A stretch of DNA of 64,000 bases from Rhodamnia argentea (taxonomy: Eukaryota > Streptophyta > Magnoliopsida > Myrtales > Myrtaceae). The DNA is taken from assembly GCF_020921035.1 (NCBI RefSeq), contig NC_063156.1, forward strand, positions 11,544,501 to 11,608,500. The letters run 5' to 3'. The notes beneath the pieces are model-generated. The model was given only the letters and a program-made list of their open reading frames with translations. It did no database searches and was not told where the DNA came from. The translations under genes were made by a program, and so were the position numbers. This document shows, in pieces, positions 1-14,100 of the stretch; position 1 is the first letter of the stretch, and every line of letters starts with the position of its first letter.

Positions 1-408
1 GGGGGAGGGCCGCGCCACTCTCTGCCGCCGTGCTACGATGGCTTGTAAGTCGTGAAGCTTTAGCAGTGCGGCCCATGTACAAAAAAGAGGTTAAGGTCCC
101 ATTGAGAAAGTTAGGCCCTGACTTGACTGGACGGCCCAGAAAGAAGGCGTTCTGCTTTCTTGCAAGGTCAGACAGACTAAGTTCCCCGATGACGTCGCCC
201 ATCCTGGTCCGTTGGATTGGCTAACGTTGGAACGTGCGGTTGGTGGTGCGCACGTAGCTTCAACGTGGCTCGCTCGGTTCAGGTTTTAACGGTTAACAGA
301 CAACTGACTCAAAATTCCTGGAAAAGCACAAAAAAACCAAGAAACAGAGCACTCTGTCTCTTCTTCCCCTCTCTCTCTCTCTCTCCCCCTCCGTTTTTCT
401 CTCCTGCA

Positions 409-446
<38 letters not shown>

Positions 447-936
447 CTGTGTCGCATTTCCATTTGCTCTGTTGGATCTCGGTTTTCACTTCCTTGGGTC
501 GTCCGTCGGATTGCTGGCCTTCTGGTGGGTGGTGCAACCTTTGCCCCTCTGTTCTGATTCTTGAAATTTCTTCTTTGGATGTGTTTCTACATCGTCGGCA
601 AAAATATGTTCGATGTATGTTTGGAGACGTTTTCTTTAGGGATGATGTAGGACAGAGGGAAATGGGCAATTCACGGTTTTGCTGTGATGTGTGCTGTTTG
701 GTGTATGATTACGAATCTGTGCTCCTTCTTCGGCATATAAAACTGAACGTTCTGGCTCAATTTGCTTGCGGCTCGTCGATTAGTAATATGTGGTGATGCA
801 TTGACGGACCCTGTTAATTAGGTGGTTGGTTTCCTACGATTTCAGGAATTCAAGCCTGTCGCCCATAAAAAAAAAAAAAAAATTCGACCGAGCTTTTGGT
901 TGATGGCGTGTTGAAATCATCCTCACAGGTTGAGTA
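1..936 (+). promoter_or_regulatory. Promoter and 5' leader region of the PTI1-like kinase gene
   Basis: This stretch precedes the kinase start codon. It holds CT-rich tracts at about 366-385 and 410-443, typical of plant core promoters and leaders, and an A15 tract near 868-882. A candidate leader intron could end at the CAG at 926-928, eight bases before the ATG at 937, but no matching donor was fixed. No clear TATA box was recognised. Reading frames here contain only low-complexity sequence. Confidence 0.5.
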
Positions 937-3170
937 ATGTTGTGCTGCGGAGGATCCGAGGAGGAAAATTTTGGCCCTCCTGCTAATCAATATACAGCGC
1001 CGCCCAGAGGAGGCGATCCATATGGTAATAGTGCTTTCATCTCCTCATTTTTGTGCTCTATATTTGTCAGCGCGGCCAGGCAGTGTCTAGTATTAAGGGC
1101 GAAATCGCCAGTTAAATCGTCTGTGTACATTTCTCATGTGGTCTGGTATATGAATTTGGCCCCTTAGGACTCGATGACGACGGTGATCAGGCTAATGTTT
1201 TTCCAAAATCATGAGAAAAATTGCCTTCTCATTGGCCTAGACTCCTCTTGCTAGCCTCCTTTTCATTGGCAAAGTTACTTTAGCATCTTGCGCGTTATCG
1301 ATATTGTTCATTCATTAAACCTGGTGCATTTCACCTCAAAGCCAGCTCTGCCGTCAGATCGATATGGTTTTATTCAGTCGATGCCGGGTCTTGGATCTGT
1401 TGCTGAACTACCATCTGCAAATGTGCTTTCTCTTCTTTTCTGCATTGTGATACGAAATATGGATGCTCTCCCTTGTGATGCAGGTAATGCGAGAGGAGAG
1501 CCAAAACCCTCTAATGTGGCTAGGAGTGGAGCTCCGCAGAAGGTCTTGCCCATCGAAGTGCCGGCCTTGGCACTGGGCGAGTTGAATCGGTTGACGGGCA
1601 ACTTTGGTGCCAAGGCTTTGGTGGGCGAAGGCTCCTATGGCCGGGTTTTCCTAGCCAAGTTAAGCAATGGTCAGCAGGCAGCTGTAAAGAAATTAGACAC
1701 CAGTTCTTCTGAGGAACCAGACTCCGAATTCGAGGCTCAGGTTATACCTATTTTCTGATATGTGAGTTCAATGTAATGAAGTTCAACATGGCATGATGCG
1801 CATATCTTGTCACGGACCGATGCAGCTTTCCATAGTTTCACGACTCAAGCACGAGCATTTCACAGAGTTGATCGGATACTGCTTGGAGGCTAACAACCGC
1901 ATCCTGGTGTATCAGTTTGCCACTCAGGGCTCTTTACATGACATACTACACGGTACGACCGCTGCCACACCGAAGCACAATCACTGTTTCGACTCAGAAA
2001 AGGGAAATATGAATCTAATACATGGTCCTTGGGCAGGTAGGAAAGGCGTGCAAAATGCTGAACCAGGTCCCGTGCTCAGTTGGAACCAGAGAGTGAAAAT
2101 TGCCTACGGCGCAGCTAGAGGCCTCGAGTACCTGCACGAGAAAGTTCAGCCTCCAATAGTCCATCGAGACGTCAGATCTAGCAACGTGCTTCTGTTCGAT
2201 GATTTCCTGGCGAAGATTGCAGATTTCAACTTGTCGAATCAGTCGTCCGACACCGCAGCACGGCTGCACTCGACTAGGGTCTTGGGAACTTTTGGCTACC
2301 ATGCTCCAGAGTAAGCGACTTGATTGAGAGCCATGGGAAAACTAAAACAATGCTTTGTTAGGAAGAACTGAAGACTGAAAAGAGTTTAGAAGAGTGCTGT
2401 GTTGCCCTAGAGTTATCCATAGATTGGAAACACTGATCTCCTCTCTGCAATTTTTCAGTTTCTCCGCTGTGACGTCGTGCTTTGAATTACAGGTACGCCA
2501 TGACAGGGCAGATCACCCAGAAAAGCGACGTCTACAGCTTCGGGGTGGTCCTTCTAGAGCTCTTGACGGGGAGGAAGCCTGTGGATCACACGATGCCCAA
2601 AGGACAGCAGAGTCTCGTCACTTGGGTCTGCTGTCTCTTTCCATTAGAACTCATCAAGCTCGGAAAGGCAGGCTAGATCACTGATTACGTGACTGATTGA
2701 GGTTCTTGGTACTGCAGGCGACTCCGAGGTTGAGCGAAGACAAAGTGAAACAGTGTGTTGATCCGAAACTAGACAACGACTACCCGCCCAAGGCGATTGC
2801 CAAGGTTCTTTCCTTTCCTCTCCTCTTCTAGTTCTTGTTTGCGAATATGGAGATGTCATTCGGGGCAACAGGAAGATTAGCTTTGATAGTAGAAGTACTG
2901 TGATTAGGCCATGTATTGATTAGGTTAGTTTGATCGACCAGAGAATCGATAATGGGTAAGTGAAGCGATTACATTAATTAGAGTGGAAAAACCGAATGTG
3001 AATTACATGTCAAAGGAAACCAGCATGACATTCTGATGTTGCAGCTAGCAGCAGTTGCGGCGCTATGTGTCCAGTACGAGGCGGACTTCCGACCAAACAT
3101 GACGATCGTCGTGAAGGCTCTTCAACCGCTCCTAAACTCGAAACCTGCTGGTCCAGACTCTCAAGCGTAG
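937..3170 (+). CDS. PTI1-like receptor-like cytoplasmic kinase
   Basis: Seven exons join in frame: 937-1024, 1484-1740, 1826-1952, 2037-2310, 2493-2625, 2718-2804 and 3045-3170 (1092 nt, 363 residues). All introns are GT-AG. The short N terminus begins MLCCGG, and Cys3-Cys4 is a plausible S-acylation site for plasma-membrane anchoring, as in other PTI1 proteins. The kinase domain shows the glycine loop GEGSYG, the beta-3 lysine in [32 protein letters not shown] and [16 protein letters not shown], which is the PTI1 signature. PTI1 family kinases act downstream of receptor kinases such as Pto, and of OXI1-type AGC kinases, in immune and oxidative signalling. Two catalytic-region positions are unusual: the catalytic loop has Arg where HRDxK has Lys, and the DFG-equivalent is DFN (family members commonly have DFD). 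The gene otherwise looks intact. Family assignment is strong; activity is uncertain. Confidence 0.92.
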
Positions 3171-6100
3171 CTGTATCCCGATCATTTTGCCAAGAAAAAG
3201 AGACGGCACACTCCCCCGGATCGCTTATTTGCAACTCTTTCTCGTCTTCTTAGTAACTGTAATGTTAACGCTAAATCATTTACCCCGAGATAATCGAGAG
3301 AAAACGCTACAGCCATCTCGGGAACTCTAGGGACTGTAATGGTGGTTCGCGCATGAGAAGCGACAATGTCCGGGTGAACGGCACTGAGTTTTGCCATGTC
3401 GATCGGCTCTGATCTCTTTCCCTTCCTTGTTGCCTTACCAAGTTAAACTACTTAGATTTTCAGAGAATGTTCCCATGGCTCCGAGTTCTGAAGCCCCATA
3501 AAAACTCTAGGCACCACATGCAAAAGGGACCGGTTCCGGCACATCGGGATAGGCGCATTGGACACACATTTGAAAATCGAAGCAGTCGTGTGTAATCTCC
3601 GATGTAGTCGTCGAGAAAAATACGTATCTTGCTTCAACCATTGTCAGTGAAACCTACGTACTTCAGTGACCGGGAATTGGTACGCTCTTGAGCTATGGGG
3701 AAAGTCATCGACTCCGAAACCAGGCACTGAATACATGTGTTGCAGTTAATCTGTGGCGACGACGACATTATGATGCCAAATGAAACTCAATGAGGTTGTC
3801 TTGTTGGTTAAATGATGGATACATGCGTGGATTGGACGCACGACAACCATCGGATCGAGCCATCCATTGAGATTTTGGCTCGTGTTCTCCTAATCCAAGA
3901 GCTGGCAATTTGTTTTATTTATTTATTTATTTATAGTAATCTCGACGTACCGCGTCGCATCACTGTTTAATTCTAATTCGAATATGGAGTGCTTATTAAT
4001 AATGTCACAACTTAAAAAATTAAATATGACATATTTATTAAGCGAGTTGTACGATACGACTCAATACGACACGTTAACTCACTTAAGATAAAGACCCTTT
4101 GTGTAATCGAATAAAGCTTGTCCAAATATTTATAAAGCGAGTCACACGGCACGAAATTTTGTTGGTTTTCATGTTTGGCCATATGATTTTCTCATTTCTT
4201 TTTAATTTGCAAGAGATCATTTTGGGGGGCATTAAATATGAAATCTTGAGATGCAGACAAAATAACAGCTAATAAAGGACAACCGCAGCCGACCACGTGG
4301 CAGAAATCTGCTGGTCAAAATCATTGTTCGTTCGTTCGTTTGTTTGTTTTTTATTTTAAATTTTTAATATTTTTAGTATTGCATTTTGTATGGATGACGT
4401 GGCTTCCTCTGCTTGACCTTGCTCTCTTCTGTACCCCGAAACGTCAAAGACATGCCCACGGGGCACCGCCACATGAGGAGGCCTCGAACTTGTCTTTGTC
4501 TTAATGACGCCAAAATGTCTTCACTATTTACTCATTCTTTCGTCTTCTAATTGAGTTTCGTTTACTTCGCAAAAAAAATAAATTAATTAACTCGTTAATA
4601 TTATTACAACAATAAATGAATGAAAGAAAGTTCATTATTCGCAAAAGCAATTAGGCATAATTTGATAATTTGTGATCGACAATGACATATTTTTTTATTG
4701 ACTAATTTTTTCAAGCAATTGATTTTAAGAAAATGCACCCATTAGATCCATCTAAGAAAATACCATGTTTTGGTATCAATTCCATTTCCCTAAGTGAATA
4801 TTAGTTTTGACTCATAATTATTTAAGAATTACTTAATTGACATTTCCACTGCATCGCCATCCGATTTTTGTTGGCGGGATCATGATTTTAAGCTATTCAA
4901 CATGGTCATCATACTAGATTATTTAATAGTATAGAATTTAGAGATGTAGTGTGATAAAATCGGGAAAATGTTGAGAAATATAAGAGAATCTTTTAGAAGA
5001 AAATAAAGAAGTTTGCAACTTTCCTCTCATTTATGAATTTTAGCATAGAATCAAATCGCCATGATCAAAACAACAAAATGAATCAGGACCAATCGAATCT
5101 CCGATTTTAACCTAGATGGTTCTATTGGTATGACCGGCTTAGCCTTAAACCAGTATGTTGAGTTTTTTGACTTTTAAATTAGAGATTAGAGTATTTTAGA
5201 TCATGCACTTTTGTTTTAGGATTTTTTAGAAGGGGGTGGAAAAGGGATATGTTGCATAATATATTGTAACACTTGCCATGTGTCATCCAAATCAGAAATT
5301 TGACAATAAAATTTAACAGAAACTAAAGGAGGGTGAGTTTGTCACATGTATATCGGTTTGGAGTTTTTGATGGTAAAAAAATTATTTTGATGTAAATTTA
5401 TTACAAGTATATCAGTTTGATGGTTTTTTGGTGGTATTAACCCTAACAAAAAAGATATCCAGACCTTATTGTAGTAAGTAAATGTGTTTACTTATGTGAA
5501 TTCATTTATACTTTGACATTCTAGTCAAAACAAAAAGTTTCCACATTTTCAACTTTAAAGTACTATTTCCCGACAAAAAAAAAAACTTTAAAGTACTATT
5601 AACAAATTTCACATAGATTCTATTTAGGTTATATTCTTATATTTCTATGTTCACAAAGAGTTAATAAGCTCATCAGTAAATAAAAGTCAAATTTGTATGC
5701 TAAACCCAAAAAACGTGACCAAAATGGTAAAAGTACAAATCTCCCAAACGGGCAGATACCTTGAAAGTATTTCGCTTTTCGAAACGCCGCTCCTTTTAGA
5801 TATAGTCAAACATCTTAAATTTTGAGGCATTATAAGAAAAAAATTGACTTCTTTTGATATAGTTACCAAAAAATCAAGACTAAAAAAAAATTACCCATAT
5901 GCAGAAAATGATTTTTCTTTTACAAAAATTAGAGATTTTCTTGTTTGAGATTACCATTTTGGAACAATCATCCTTCTTTTTTTGGTAAACATAAAGTACA
6001 AACTATGTAAATTATCCAATTTATGTTGATATTATGATGGACGACACCATCAAGCTGAGAGTGTTTGCGTATGAATAAAGATCGATCATACCGCGAAAGT

Positions 6101-6819
6101 ATATTCGCTCGCGTAGTTATTTTCTCGAATTTGATTTTTCACGAAGTTTATTTTATGCGATAACTAGAGTGGCAATTCGTGCCATTTGATCATTCTTTAC
6201 TAATTCTTCGTGTAGTCTATTCGAATTGGTTATTTCCGCTCTCGCTTAAAGATCGTTCGAGCCGATCTAACATTAGCGGTGCCAGTGGATCATTGAAGAA
6301 CAAAACTCAACCTCTTCATATATCATTCCCCTTCATTTCTTTTTTCGATTGAAAGATACGACCAGATTTCGATGTTGGTTTCTCATTAACTAGTCATTCA
6401 CCTCCACATGTTAGTTACTATGATTTTTCGTATACTTTTCCGAATAAACTTCTACAATATAGTCCAATGCATACTATTGGTAGTTGCAATTTAGAGAAAT
6501 AGAGTTGCAATTTAGAGAAATAGATAAGGTGCTTTCTTGCACAGGTTTTATTTCGTAGTTATCGATATTAATCTAAGGGACAACGACGATGGAAAGAAAT
6601 GAAAACACAAAATAGGAGAAAAGGAACACCTTGCAGTATATAAATCATGATAATTAGATATTATTTGGACAATACACTGCATTTGATCGGCAACAAAAAC
6701 ACAGAAACTACAAAGCATAAAAATACATACAGGTAAAAAAACAAGGGAAAAGAAAAATCAACAAAGCTTACGTGGGTTCTTTGTAGATGATGGCAATATA
6801 GACAGGACGTGGACTCTAA
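3171..6819. other. AT-rich intergenic DNA without a recognisable gene
   Basis: About 3.6 kb of AT-rich sequence with many stops in all frames. The first few hundred bases should hold the kinase 3' UTR. Simple repeats include (TTTA)n near 3914-3934 and (GTTC)n/(GTTT)n near 4328-4349. An unclassified short internal duplication lies around 5335-5435. No RNA gene was recognised. Confidence 0.6.
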
Positions 6820-7119
6820 GTGTGTGGCAACATTTCTATTTTAGAAATCAACTTCTAGCTACAAGTTAGTTGATTTTTCAACTTTTGAAGAGAATTAATT
6901 TTTTTTACTTTTTCAAGTGGTTCCAAAACTACTTCAGAAGCAAAAAAAAAAATAAAAAAAAAAAAATAAAAAAAAAAAAAAAAAAACTCCCGAAGTAGAA
7001 AAATGAAGTTACGTAACCAAACGAATTTTCACTCCGGAAGTTGTGTTACCAAATGGATTTATACTCTAGAAGCACTTTTGAAGCAGAAATCCTATTTCGG
7101 AAGTGTTGTCATGTGCGAG
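6820..7119. mobile_element. MITE, PIF/Harbinger-like (upstream copy)
   Basis: A ~300 bp palindrome-like element. Its left end reads GTGTGTGGCAAC and its right end reads GTTGTCATGTGCGAGG, so the ends are inverted relatives. It is homologous to the neighbouring element at 7205-7472 and is enlarged by an A-rich run at 6942-6986. The right TSD is not clear, so the boundary is approximate. Confidence 0.55.
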
Positions 7120-7204
7120 GCTCTCCAAGCCACAAAAAATGTATTCCCCAAACTTGAAAATGCCACAGAAGACTTTTCCATCTTCGTTTGATGGAGACAA
7201 CTAA

Positions 7205-7472
7205 GGACGTGCATGGCAACACTTCTACTATACGAATCAACTTTTGGTCAAAAGTTGATTTTTTCACTTCTGGAGAGAAGTAATTTTTTGCTATTATTTC
7301 TTCAAGTGGTTCCAAAACTTCTTTTGGAGAAAAAATTGCTCGAAAAGTAGAAAAATGAAATTGTGTAACCAAATAAATTTCTGCTATATAAGTTGTGTTA
7401 CCAAACTGATTTCTGCTTTAGAAGTACTTCTAAAGTAAAAATTTTACTCCAAAAGTGTTGTCATGTGCGCCC
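7205..7472. mobile_element. MITE, PIF/Harbinger-like (downstream copy)
   Basis: A 268 bp element with terminal inverted repeats (left GGACGTGCATGGCAACACTT; right end reads GTGTTGTCATGTGCGCCC). It is flanked by 3 bp TAA duplications at 7202-7204 and 7473-7475, the target preference of PIF/Harbinger elements. The interior is AT-rich and non-coding. Two related MITEs lie within 100 bp of each other. Confidence 0.65.
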
Positions 7473-7529
7473 TAAGTAATCTAAAGGCACGTATATTACA
7501 TCGAATAGTACCACGTCCTATTTACCTTA

Positions 7530-8110
7530 GGTATATATTACATCAAATAGTACCATGCCTAATTACCTTAGGTATCCAGTCTCTCGAGCGATACATACAT
7601 AATATTTCAAAATAATAACTGGTTTTAGCCTGTCATGGCCTTATCCGAAGAGCAGCATTAGCTCCCGACCGGTTTGTGCACGGGAGGCCAACCCCGCCTA
7701 TAGAGATCCTATCACAATCACTCTGACACTACTCCTACAAACCACTTGTATCATCTCTTCTGCATCACCTTACTACTCAGCTCGATGCCACAAAGCTTCA
7801 CTCTTCAACTCATAATGGCACCGGAGAATTCAGTGCATGACATTTTCCCCAACCCAATTCCACAACGCCCTCGTTGCAAATTGCTTTGTCACTTCCTTGT
7901 GTTCCACAACCATCAATGCAATTCCCTCGGGACATACATGAATGGCCAATGTTTGCCTAATAGAATAGACCACCACACTTCATTATCTTTCCCGGATCAA
8001 AAGAGTTGTTCGTGAATATCCAAACACTTGTGCTCTCCCCGACAATTGTGGCATCCCACACCAATTGTGCTTTCTTGGCAACACACTCTTTCACCTACTG
8101 GCTCTTCTGA
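7530..8110. repeat. Repeat unit A, left part (interrupted by the LTR retrotransposon)
   Basis: This block aligns with 19860-20440 at moderate identity: both contain a GTATCCAGTC motif, a CGGTTTGTG(C/T)ACG motif and AGGCCAA(C/T)CCC in the same order. It resumes at 18693 after the inserted retrotransposon. The family was not identified. Short open frames in it are broken and not convincing genes. Confidence 0.6.
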
Positions 8111-10168
8111 TGTCACGACCCGAACCCCGCGAGCTCGTCCACATCCCACCCGGCCACGCTTATGTACAGTTCTCCAGGATCTAAAGGCCAACAAATTCAT
8201 GCGGAAGCAAAAACGAACCCCCGTACAGAAACAATTAACATCACAATGACTTGGGACGGTAAAAACAAACTTATATACATATTCACATGTTCTATACAAT
8301 TTTCCAAACCTACGGCTTCGGAGGCCACTGTACAAGCCTATGACCACTAAAACAAAAGGATTACGTGGTCGAAGCCTACTACACAACCCAAAATACAACA
8401 CCCTACAACACTAACTAAGAGGACAACTATCATAACCCTCGCCCTCGCTATCTCAAGCGGCTACTTAGCACCCAAAGACTCCACAACTTCTCCTGGCGTC
8501 TCGATCTCCGGGTCGGATCATTTCGGTAGAGGGTCCGAAAAGCAACGAACCCACGACGGGGTGAGATAAAATCTCAGTAGGGAAATCTCTAACCCTAGAT
8601 CGGGTCGCTAGTGCCTCCGGACACATTTTCATTGAAAAATTTCCGACAATCCCTCTTTCTTACCCAAAAATTCACAATTAAAATCGAGAAAAATTCCATT
8701 CTTTCTCCGAAAATTCTCACACCTTCTCCAATATTCTACATTACTCTTGTTTCGGCGTTTCACACCTCGGTTTGACAATAACATATTCTACGTGCTCCGG
8801 GGCCCGCGTTTAACGCATTAGACCATAATACAAATATCCACATTACTTCGAAAATATCCCCGTTACTCCGAAAATATTCCACGCTACTCCAGAATATTCC
8901 ACGTACTCCAGAATATTCCACATTGCTCCAGAAATATTCCATGTTACTTTAGAATATTCCACGTTACTCCAGAATATTCCACGTTACTACACCGCCATCA
9001 AATAAGTTCATAACATTGAGCCTCGGACCTTTATGGAACACGGCTCTATATATATACCAGGGTCTCGGACACAAAGGAATACGACCCATAAATCTCAGTC
9101 TCGGACACATAGGAACATGACCGGATTAAGTCTCGGACAATTAGTCGAACACGACTCACTTTGGTCTCGGACGACTTAATTGAACACGACTTTCATACTT
9201 TCTCGGTCTCGGACAATCAGACGAATACGGCTCACTTTGGCCTCAGACGACTTGATTGAATACGACCCTCACATTTTCTCGGTCTCGGACAATCAGACGA
9301 ATACGGCTCACTTTAACCTCGGACGACTTGATTGAATACAACCCTCATATTTCCTCAGAATAGTTCGGGACCACGTGATTCACTCACGTTAGAGAATTAG
9401 TAATTCGGGATCACCCGATTAATTTACGCTAATCCAAAGATTAATCCAGACTACCCGATCATTTAATACTACCATAGTATTCAATCCACGCCATGCGACC
9501 ATATTATGCTAACGTAGCAATATATGAATAACGTGCAATTAAAATTATACTAACGTGGGAATTTGTCGGGGCCGAACAATAATAATTTTCTAACGTACAA
9601 ATAATATTTCTATAGTACTAAACTATAATACTAATGCCACATTTAATTAGTACCATGGCATAACAACTTTATGTCACATAAAAGTAACCCTAGTTAATAT
9701 ATAAACTAACCATGGTTCAATAATTAACTAGAGTCAATACTAACCTAACCATAATTAATAAATAGCATAAAGTAAATATAGTTGGACATAAAGTAACTAG
9801 AGTTAGTAAAGTAACCATGGTCAAACTTTGACCAAACCAATATCCTCTTGCAATTACTATTCATCTCAAGAGAAAGCTTCTCTCTCCTCCCAATCTGCAA
9901 TTTTCGGCCAGCACAAATTCAACCTCAAATTCACCAATTTCTTCTTCAAAAATTCACAATTTCATGGTCTCTTAGCAACCTAACCACCTAATTTAGGTTT
10001 AGAAACAATCATACCTCTAAAACTCGCAAAAACCTCCATTGAACGATTGCGAAAAGCTCGAACCAAGCGGCGATTCCGGCGGTCCTTGCACGGCCGGCAA
10101 CTCGTCGACGATCTAGCAACTTCAAGCGGTCCAAAGCGACTCCGGTGAGAGCTCGAAGAATTTTCGGC

Positions 10169-10228
<60 letters not shown>

Positions 10229-11125
10229 GACCAAGTGAGGGAGAGGGAGAGAAAAGTGAGCTAGAGAGAGAGTGGGTTCTTGAAAATAATGAGGATGAAG
10301 AAGACCAAATAATAAACAATATAAGTTAAGAATAATTAATTAGGTCCACAAAGTCAAGAGGGAAAAAAATAATTTCCTCCCCGGAAGACTAGTCAATCTC
10401 GGCCAAAAGGGAAAATGACCAAAATACCCTTCGGTCCAAGTGAAAAATAGGGTATTTTTCGAGGACAAATGGGTCCTTTCCCATATCCAGTCCAAATCTA
10501 CTTTTCCTGAACCTCTTTGGGGCGAACCGCGAAGGAATTGCACCCAGGATGAGGAAATGTCCAAAATTTTTATTTATTGAAACCCCTGAAGGTCCGACGT
10601 CAAATTTCGAAGCTTGATTCGCGATCAATCTCGATCAATAGAATTTTCAGCGTATCTCGGACTAACGGGTGGCTTTTAGGAGTTACGCGTATCGACCCGT
10701 GATTAAAATCACGTTTAAGAATTTCTCGAGCCATGGCGACTTTGGTTGTCATTCAATTGCGATGGTCAATTACTAGTCCCGATGGGCACGATCGTTAGAA
10801 AATAATTTAGGGACGTTCGGAACCCAAATGAGGTCAAACGGAATCACCCGTGATCCAAGCATAGGGTATTATCCAAATCATTCCTTAATCATTCTAGGAT
10901 CGGCCTATATTAGTCCAGAATATTCCCTCGACAATTTTCATGGCCAAAGAGTCAATCCAGGATCAAGTTTTTGGGTCCACGTACTTGATTTTCCTAGCTA
11001 GCTATTCCCATTTGGTTAGTCCGCTCGAGAGGGATCAACTCCGAGTGAGATTAGACTGAAATGCATCAATGAGATATTTCATTCATTCATAGCTTCGAAA
11101 GTGGGTCGGAATTCGGGATGTCACA
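8111..11125 (-). repeat. 3' LTR (left side) of the gypsy element
   Basis: 3015 bp, near-identical to 15765-18692. It holds ATTCCACG-type ~20 bp tandem repeats at 8865-8993, TCTCGGAC-containing repeats at 9060-9350 and a (GA)n run at 10171-10223. The size difference from the other LTR comes mainly from one extra long TCTCGGAC unit and the longer GA run here. Confidence 0.9.
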
Positions 11126-14100
11126 ATTCTTCCCTCCTTACAAAAATTTCGTCCTCGAAATTTGCAATCCTCCAATCATCTTGTCTTATGGGGGTCTGAT
11201 GCCTCATCGCTACCACTCTTTCCAAAGTAGTTCTTGTCGTTACTTGATACTTCGATAACGTCCCAATAAAGAACGGTTTTCATCCTTCAAAACTCGTTTT
11301 CTTTGGTCCTCAACTGTGTTCACCTTCCTCTTCCCTTTTGGCATTCACAAAATTTGTTGGTAGCGTGCCCTCGAGTATTCAAATCACCTCTTCCATTGTC
11401 TATTGGTTCAAGAATAACATGCATACCTTACTACAATCCAACCTTTTCTAATTATGGAGTGAAGGTCTTTCCAAAGCATCGCATAAGACTCATGGCCTTC
11501 ATCAACTTGCCCTCTATTATCCAAATCGAGTCATAACCTTCTTGATTCCTAAAGCAAGTTTAAGATTACTTTTATGGTAATCCACTCTCAATTCCATTTG
11601 AAAACCTTCAACGATCATAGTAATCTTTCTATTTTCAAGGTCATGTCTCTTCCTAGCCAGCATGTCTCATCCTTGACCACATGTAAGACCGATCCAACCT
11701 TCAGTCCATTCCATTGGACACCGTAATTCTCCCCTCAAATTCCGATGAGGTCATATCTTTAGATTCCTCTCCACTATTGAACTCGTACACTCGTCTATTG
11801 AACTTCAAGGTTTCTATCCTCAACTTCGAGGTTTCTTTTCCAAGTACTCAGAATTCTGGATTTCCTCCTTGTTCTACTCGTTTCCACGACCCTTAGAAAT
11901 CCGGGTCCATCCATCGCCACATCTTAATTCCTTTCTTACCTTCAGGCTTGATGCTTCAAGTAGCCATCAAACTAGTCAATTGGTAAACTTCAAATTTACA
12001 AGTTGAATCTCTTATTCCTCGAGGTGAGGTCTGTCCCTTTGTTGCTAAATGCAAGACGCTCAATTTTCAATTGTATGCCTCTGCTACCTAATTCACTATT
12101 CCTTAGCGATAAGGGCATTGCAATCATGGCCTTTCCTTCAATTCCCTTTGGTGCAGTCAATGTTTCTAACTCTTGTAATTCACATAGTTGCGAGGTCATT
12201 CCTTGCACAAGCAACACTCCCATCTTCGTAAACAATTTCATCCATTTGCTCTACGTCTCGTCCTTAGTCCTTTTCATCAATGGAATAATTCTTGTGGGGA
12301 ATCTACCTACGATCCGTCTATGACAATCCATCAATCCCAGGAAACTTTAAGTTTCAGTAACTCAAATCGACCCTAATCCATCACTCATTCCAATCCTCAA
12401 AGGCTCCACAGGGATTTCATTTCCCACAAATTTCATAACCGAGGAATCTTGCTTCATCGGGTCTACAATTTGTCCTCTTCTCATTTAGCATACAACGAGC
12501 ATCTCCTTAGAGTCCGTAGGATACTCTTAAAAGCTGTTCATGTTTCTTATGACTCCTTAAATGAGTCCATTCATCGTCTCTCAAGACGGTAACAACCAAT
12601 CCAATTATTCTTTGGATACTCAAGCTGACTATCATCGGTTTCTTATCACTAGACGTAGAACGTTCAAACCGTTTTTCATACATCTCACTTAAGAGCTCAA
12701 ACCTTGGCCCTCTGTTGTCAAGGGTCTCCGCTTGGACCATACAACATTTTGTTCATTTTTGTCATTCTTTCCTCGGGAAGCATTATTGCCTTGCCCTCTT
12801 GGTTTCACAACCAACTAATGCAACCCTATCTTGATTTCATTCATTCAACTGGACATCCACAGGTCCCGAAATTCAATGCCATCCACAGACAGTTTCTCGG
12901 ACTTCACCTTTAGGAATTATCCAAGTTTTGTGTCCTCTTTCTCGGTTCCGATACTCAATCTTAATATTAAGACAGTTAGTATTTTCTCTTCCTTCCACAC
13001 TAGGGCTCTTTCCCCATGAAGGAAACTATACACTTTAGTGGCATTCTCTTACTTCGAATCCCCCTCATCTTTCCCATTCCATAAGACGTCAATCTTGGAG
13101 TCTATGTCAACTGCAGAGTTTATACTCCAGGATTTAGATGCCACCATACTTGATATTCTTCTTCCAGAGACTCGGTCACCTCGGGTGACAAGGTTTTAAG
13201 GAATTGAGGTTCCTCCTTAATCACCATAAATCCACACTTGAACGTGCAATTTGACTTCCTCAAGTCACTTTGTAATTACACTCTAGACGCTCTTTTCGCT
13301 TACTCAACCATTCAATAAAATTACAAACAACCAGGACTATTAAGTCCATTCGCTTTCCTTTCCCTCAACGACCATCTCATGGTCCGATCGCCCTTTAAGA
13401 ACGACATCCTACTCTTTAGGGGTAATAACACACAATGTCACTTCTAGTGGTCCCGATTCATCCTCAATCAATCCTATTTTATCCGACAAGATCAAACAAT
13501 TGACATAACTTCTTCCTTAATTTTTCTCACGACGGAAGAAACAAAACATCAATCTCTCATTACAAGTCTTACGCCAAGGCAATAGCCTTTTGTCGTGAGC
13601 ACGGTCCATGTTCCATAATGAACATTTATTTGCTCGAAATTCATGAGCAAGGGTTCTCTTATTCATATGTGTTTTAATCATCCGCTCCCTTCATTAAAAT
13701 CCTTTACAATTCCTCGGACTCGGGAATAACAACTAGCCATAAGGCTTCCAAATTCAAATCTACTGCGGGACTTCATGTTTTATTCAAAGGATCCTTGACC
13801 ACATTTAACACATGCTTAAACGACTTTGAGAACTCTGTCTCACACCGATCGATCGTCCTCGGATCCTTCAAGATTATTAGGATCTACACAATTTTTGCTC
13901 TCATGCAATCCCAGGAAAGTTCTTCCATTAAACAACTCAATGAAGGCGGTCATCAACAGCCTTTTAAGGCTAATAACTACCAGGGTCACTTTCTTTCTTT
14001 AGTGCACCCAAAACTTCTAAAGTTTTCTCACGAAACCCTCAATCCGGAGGGAGACAGTTTCAAATTCACTTTCTCTATCGAACCTTAGTGGACCTCAGCC

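Noticed and set aside
8865..8993. Regular ~20 bp repeats with short unique parts, CRISPR-like at a glance
   Set aside because: They are back-to-back tandem repeats inside an LTR, repeated in the partner LTR, with no spacers and in a plant genome.
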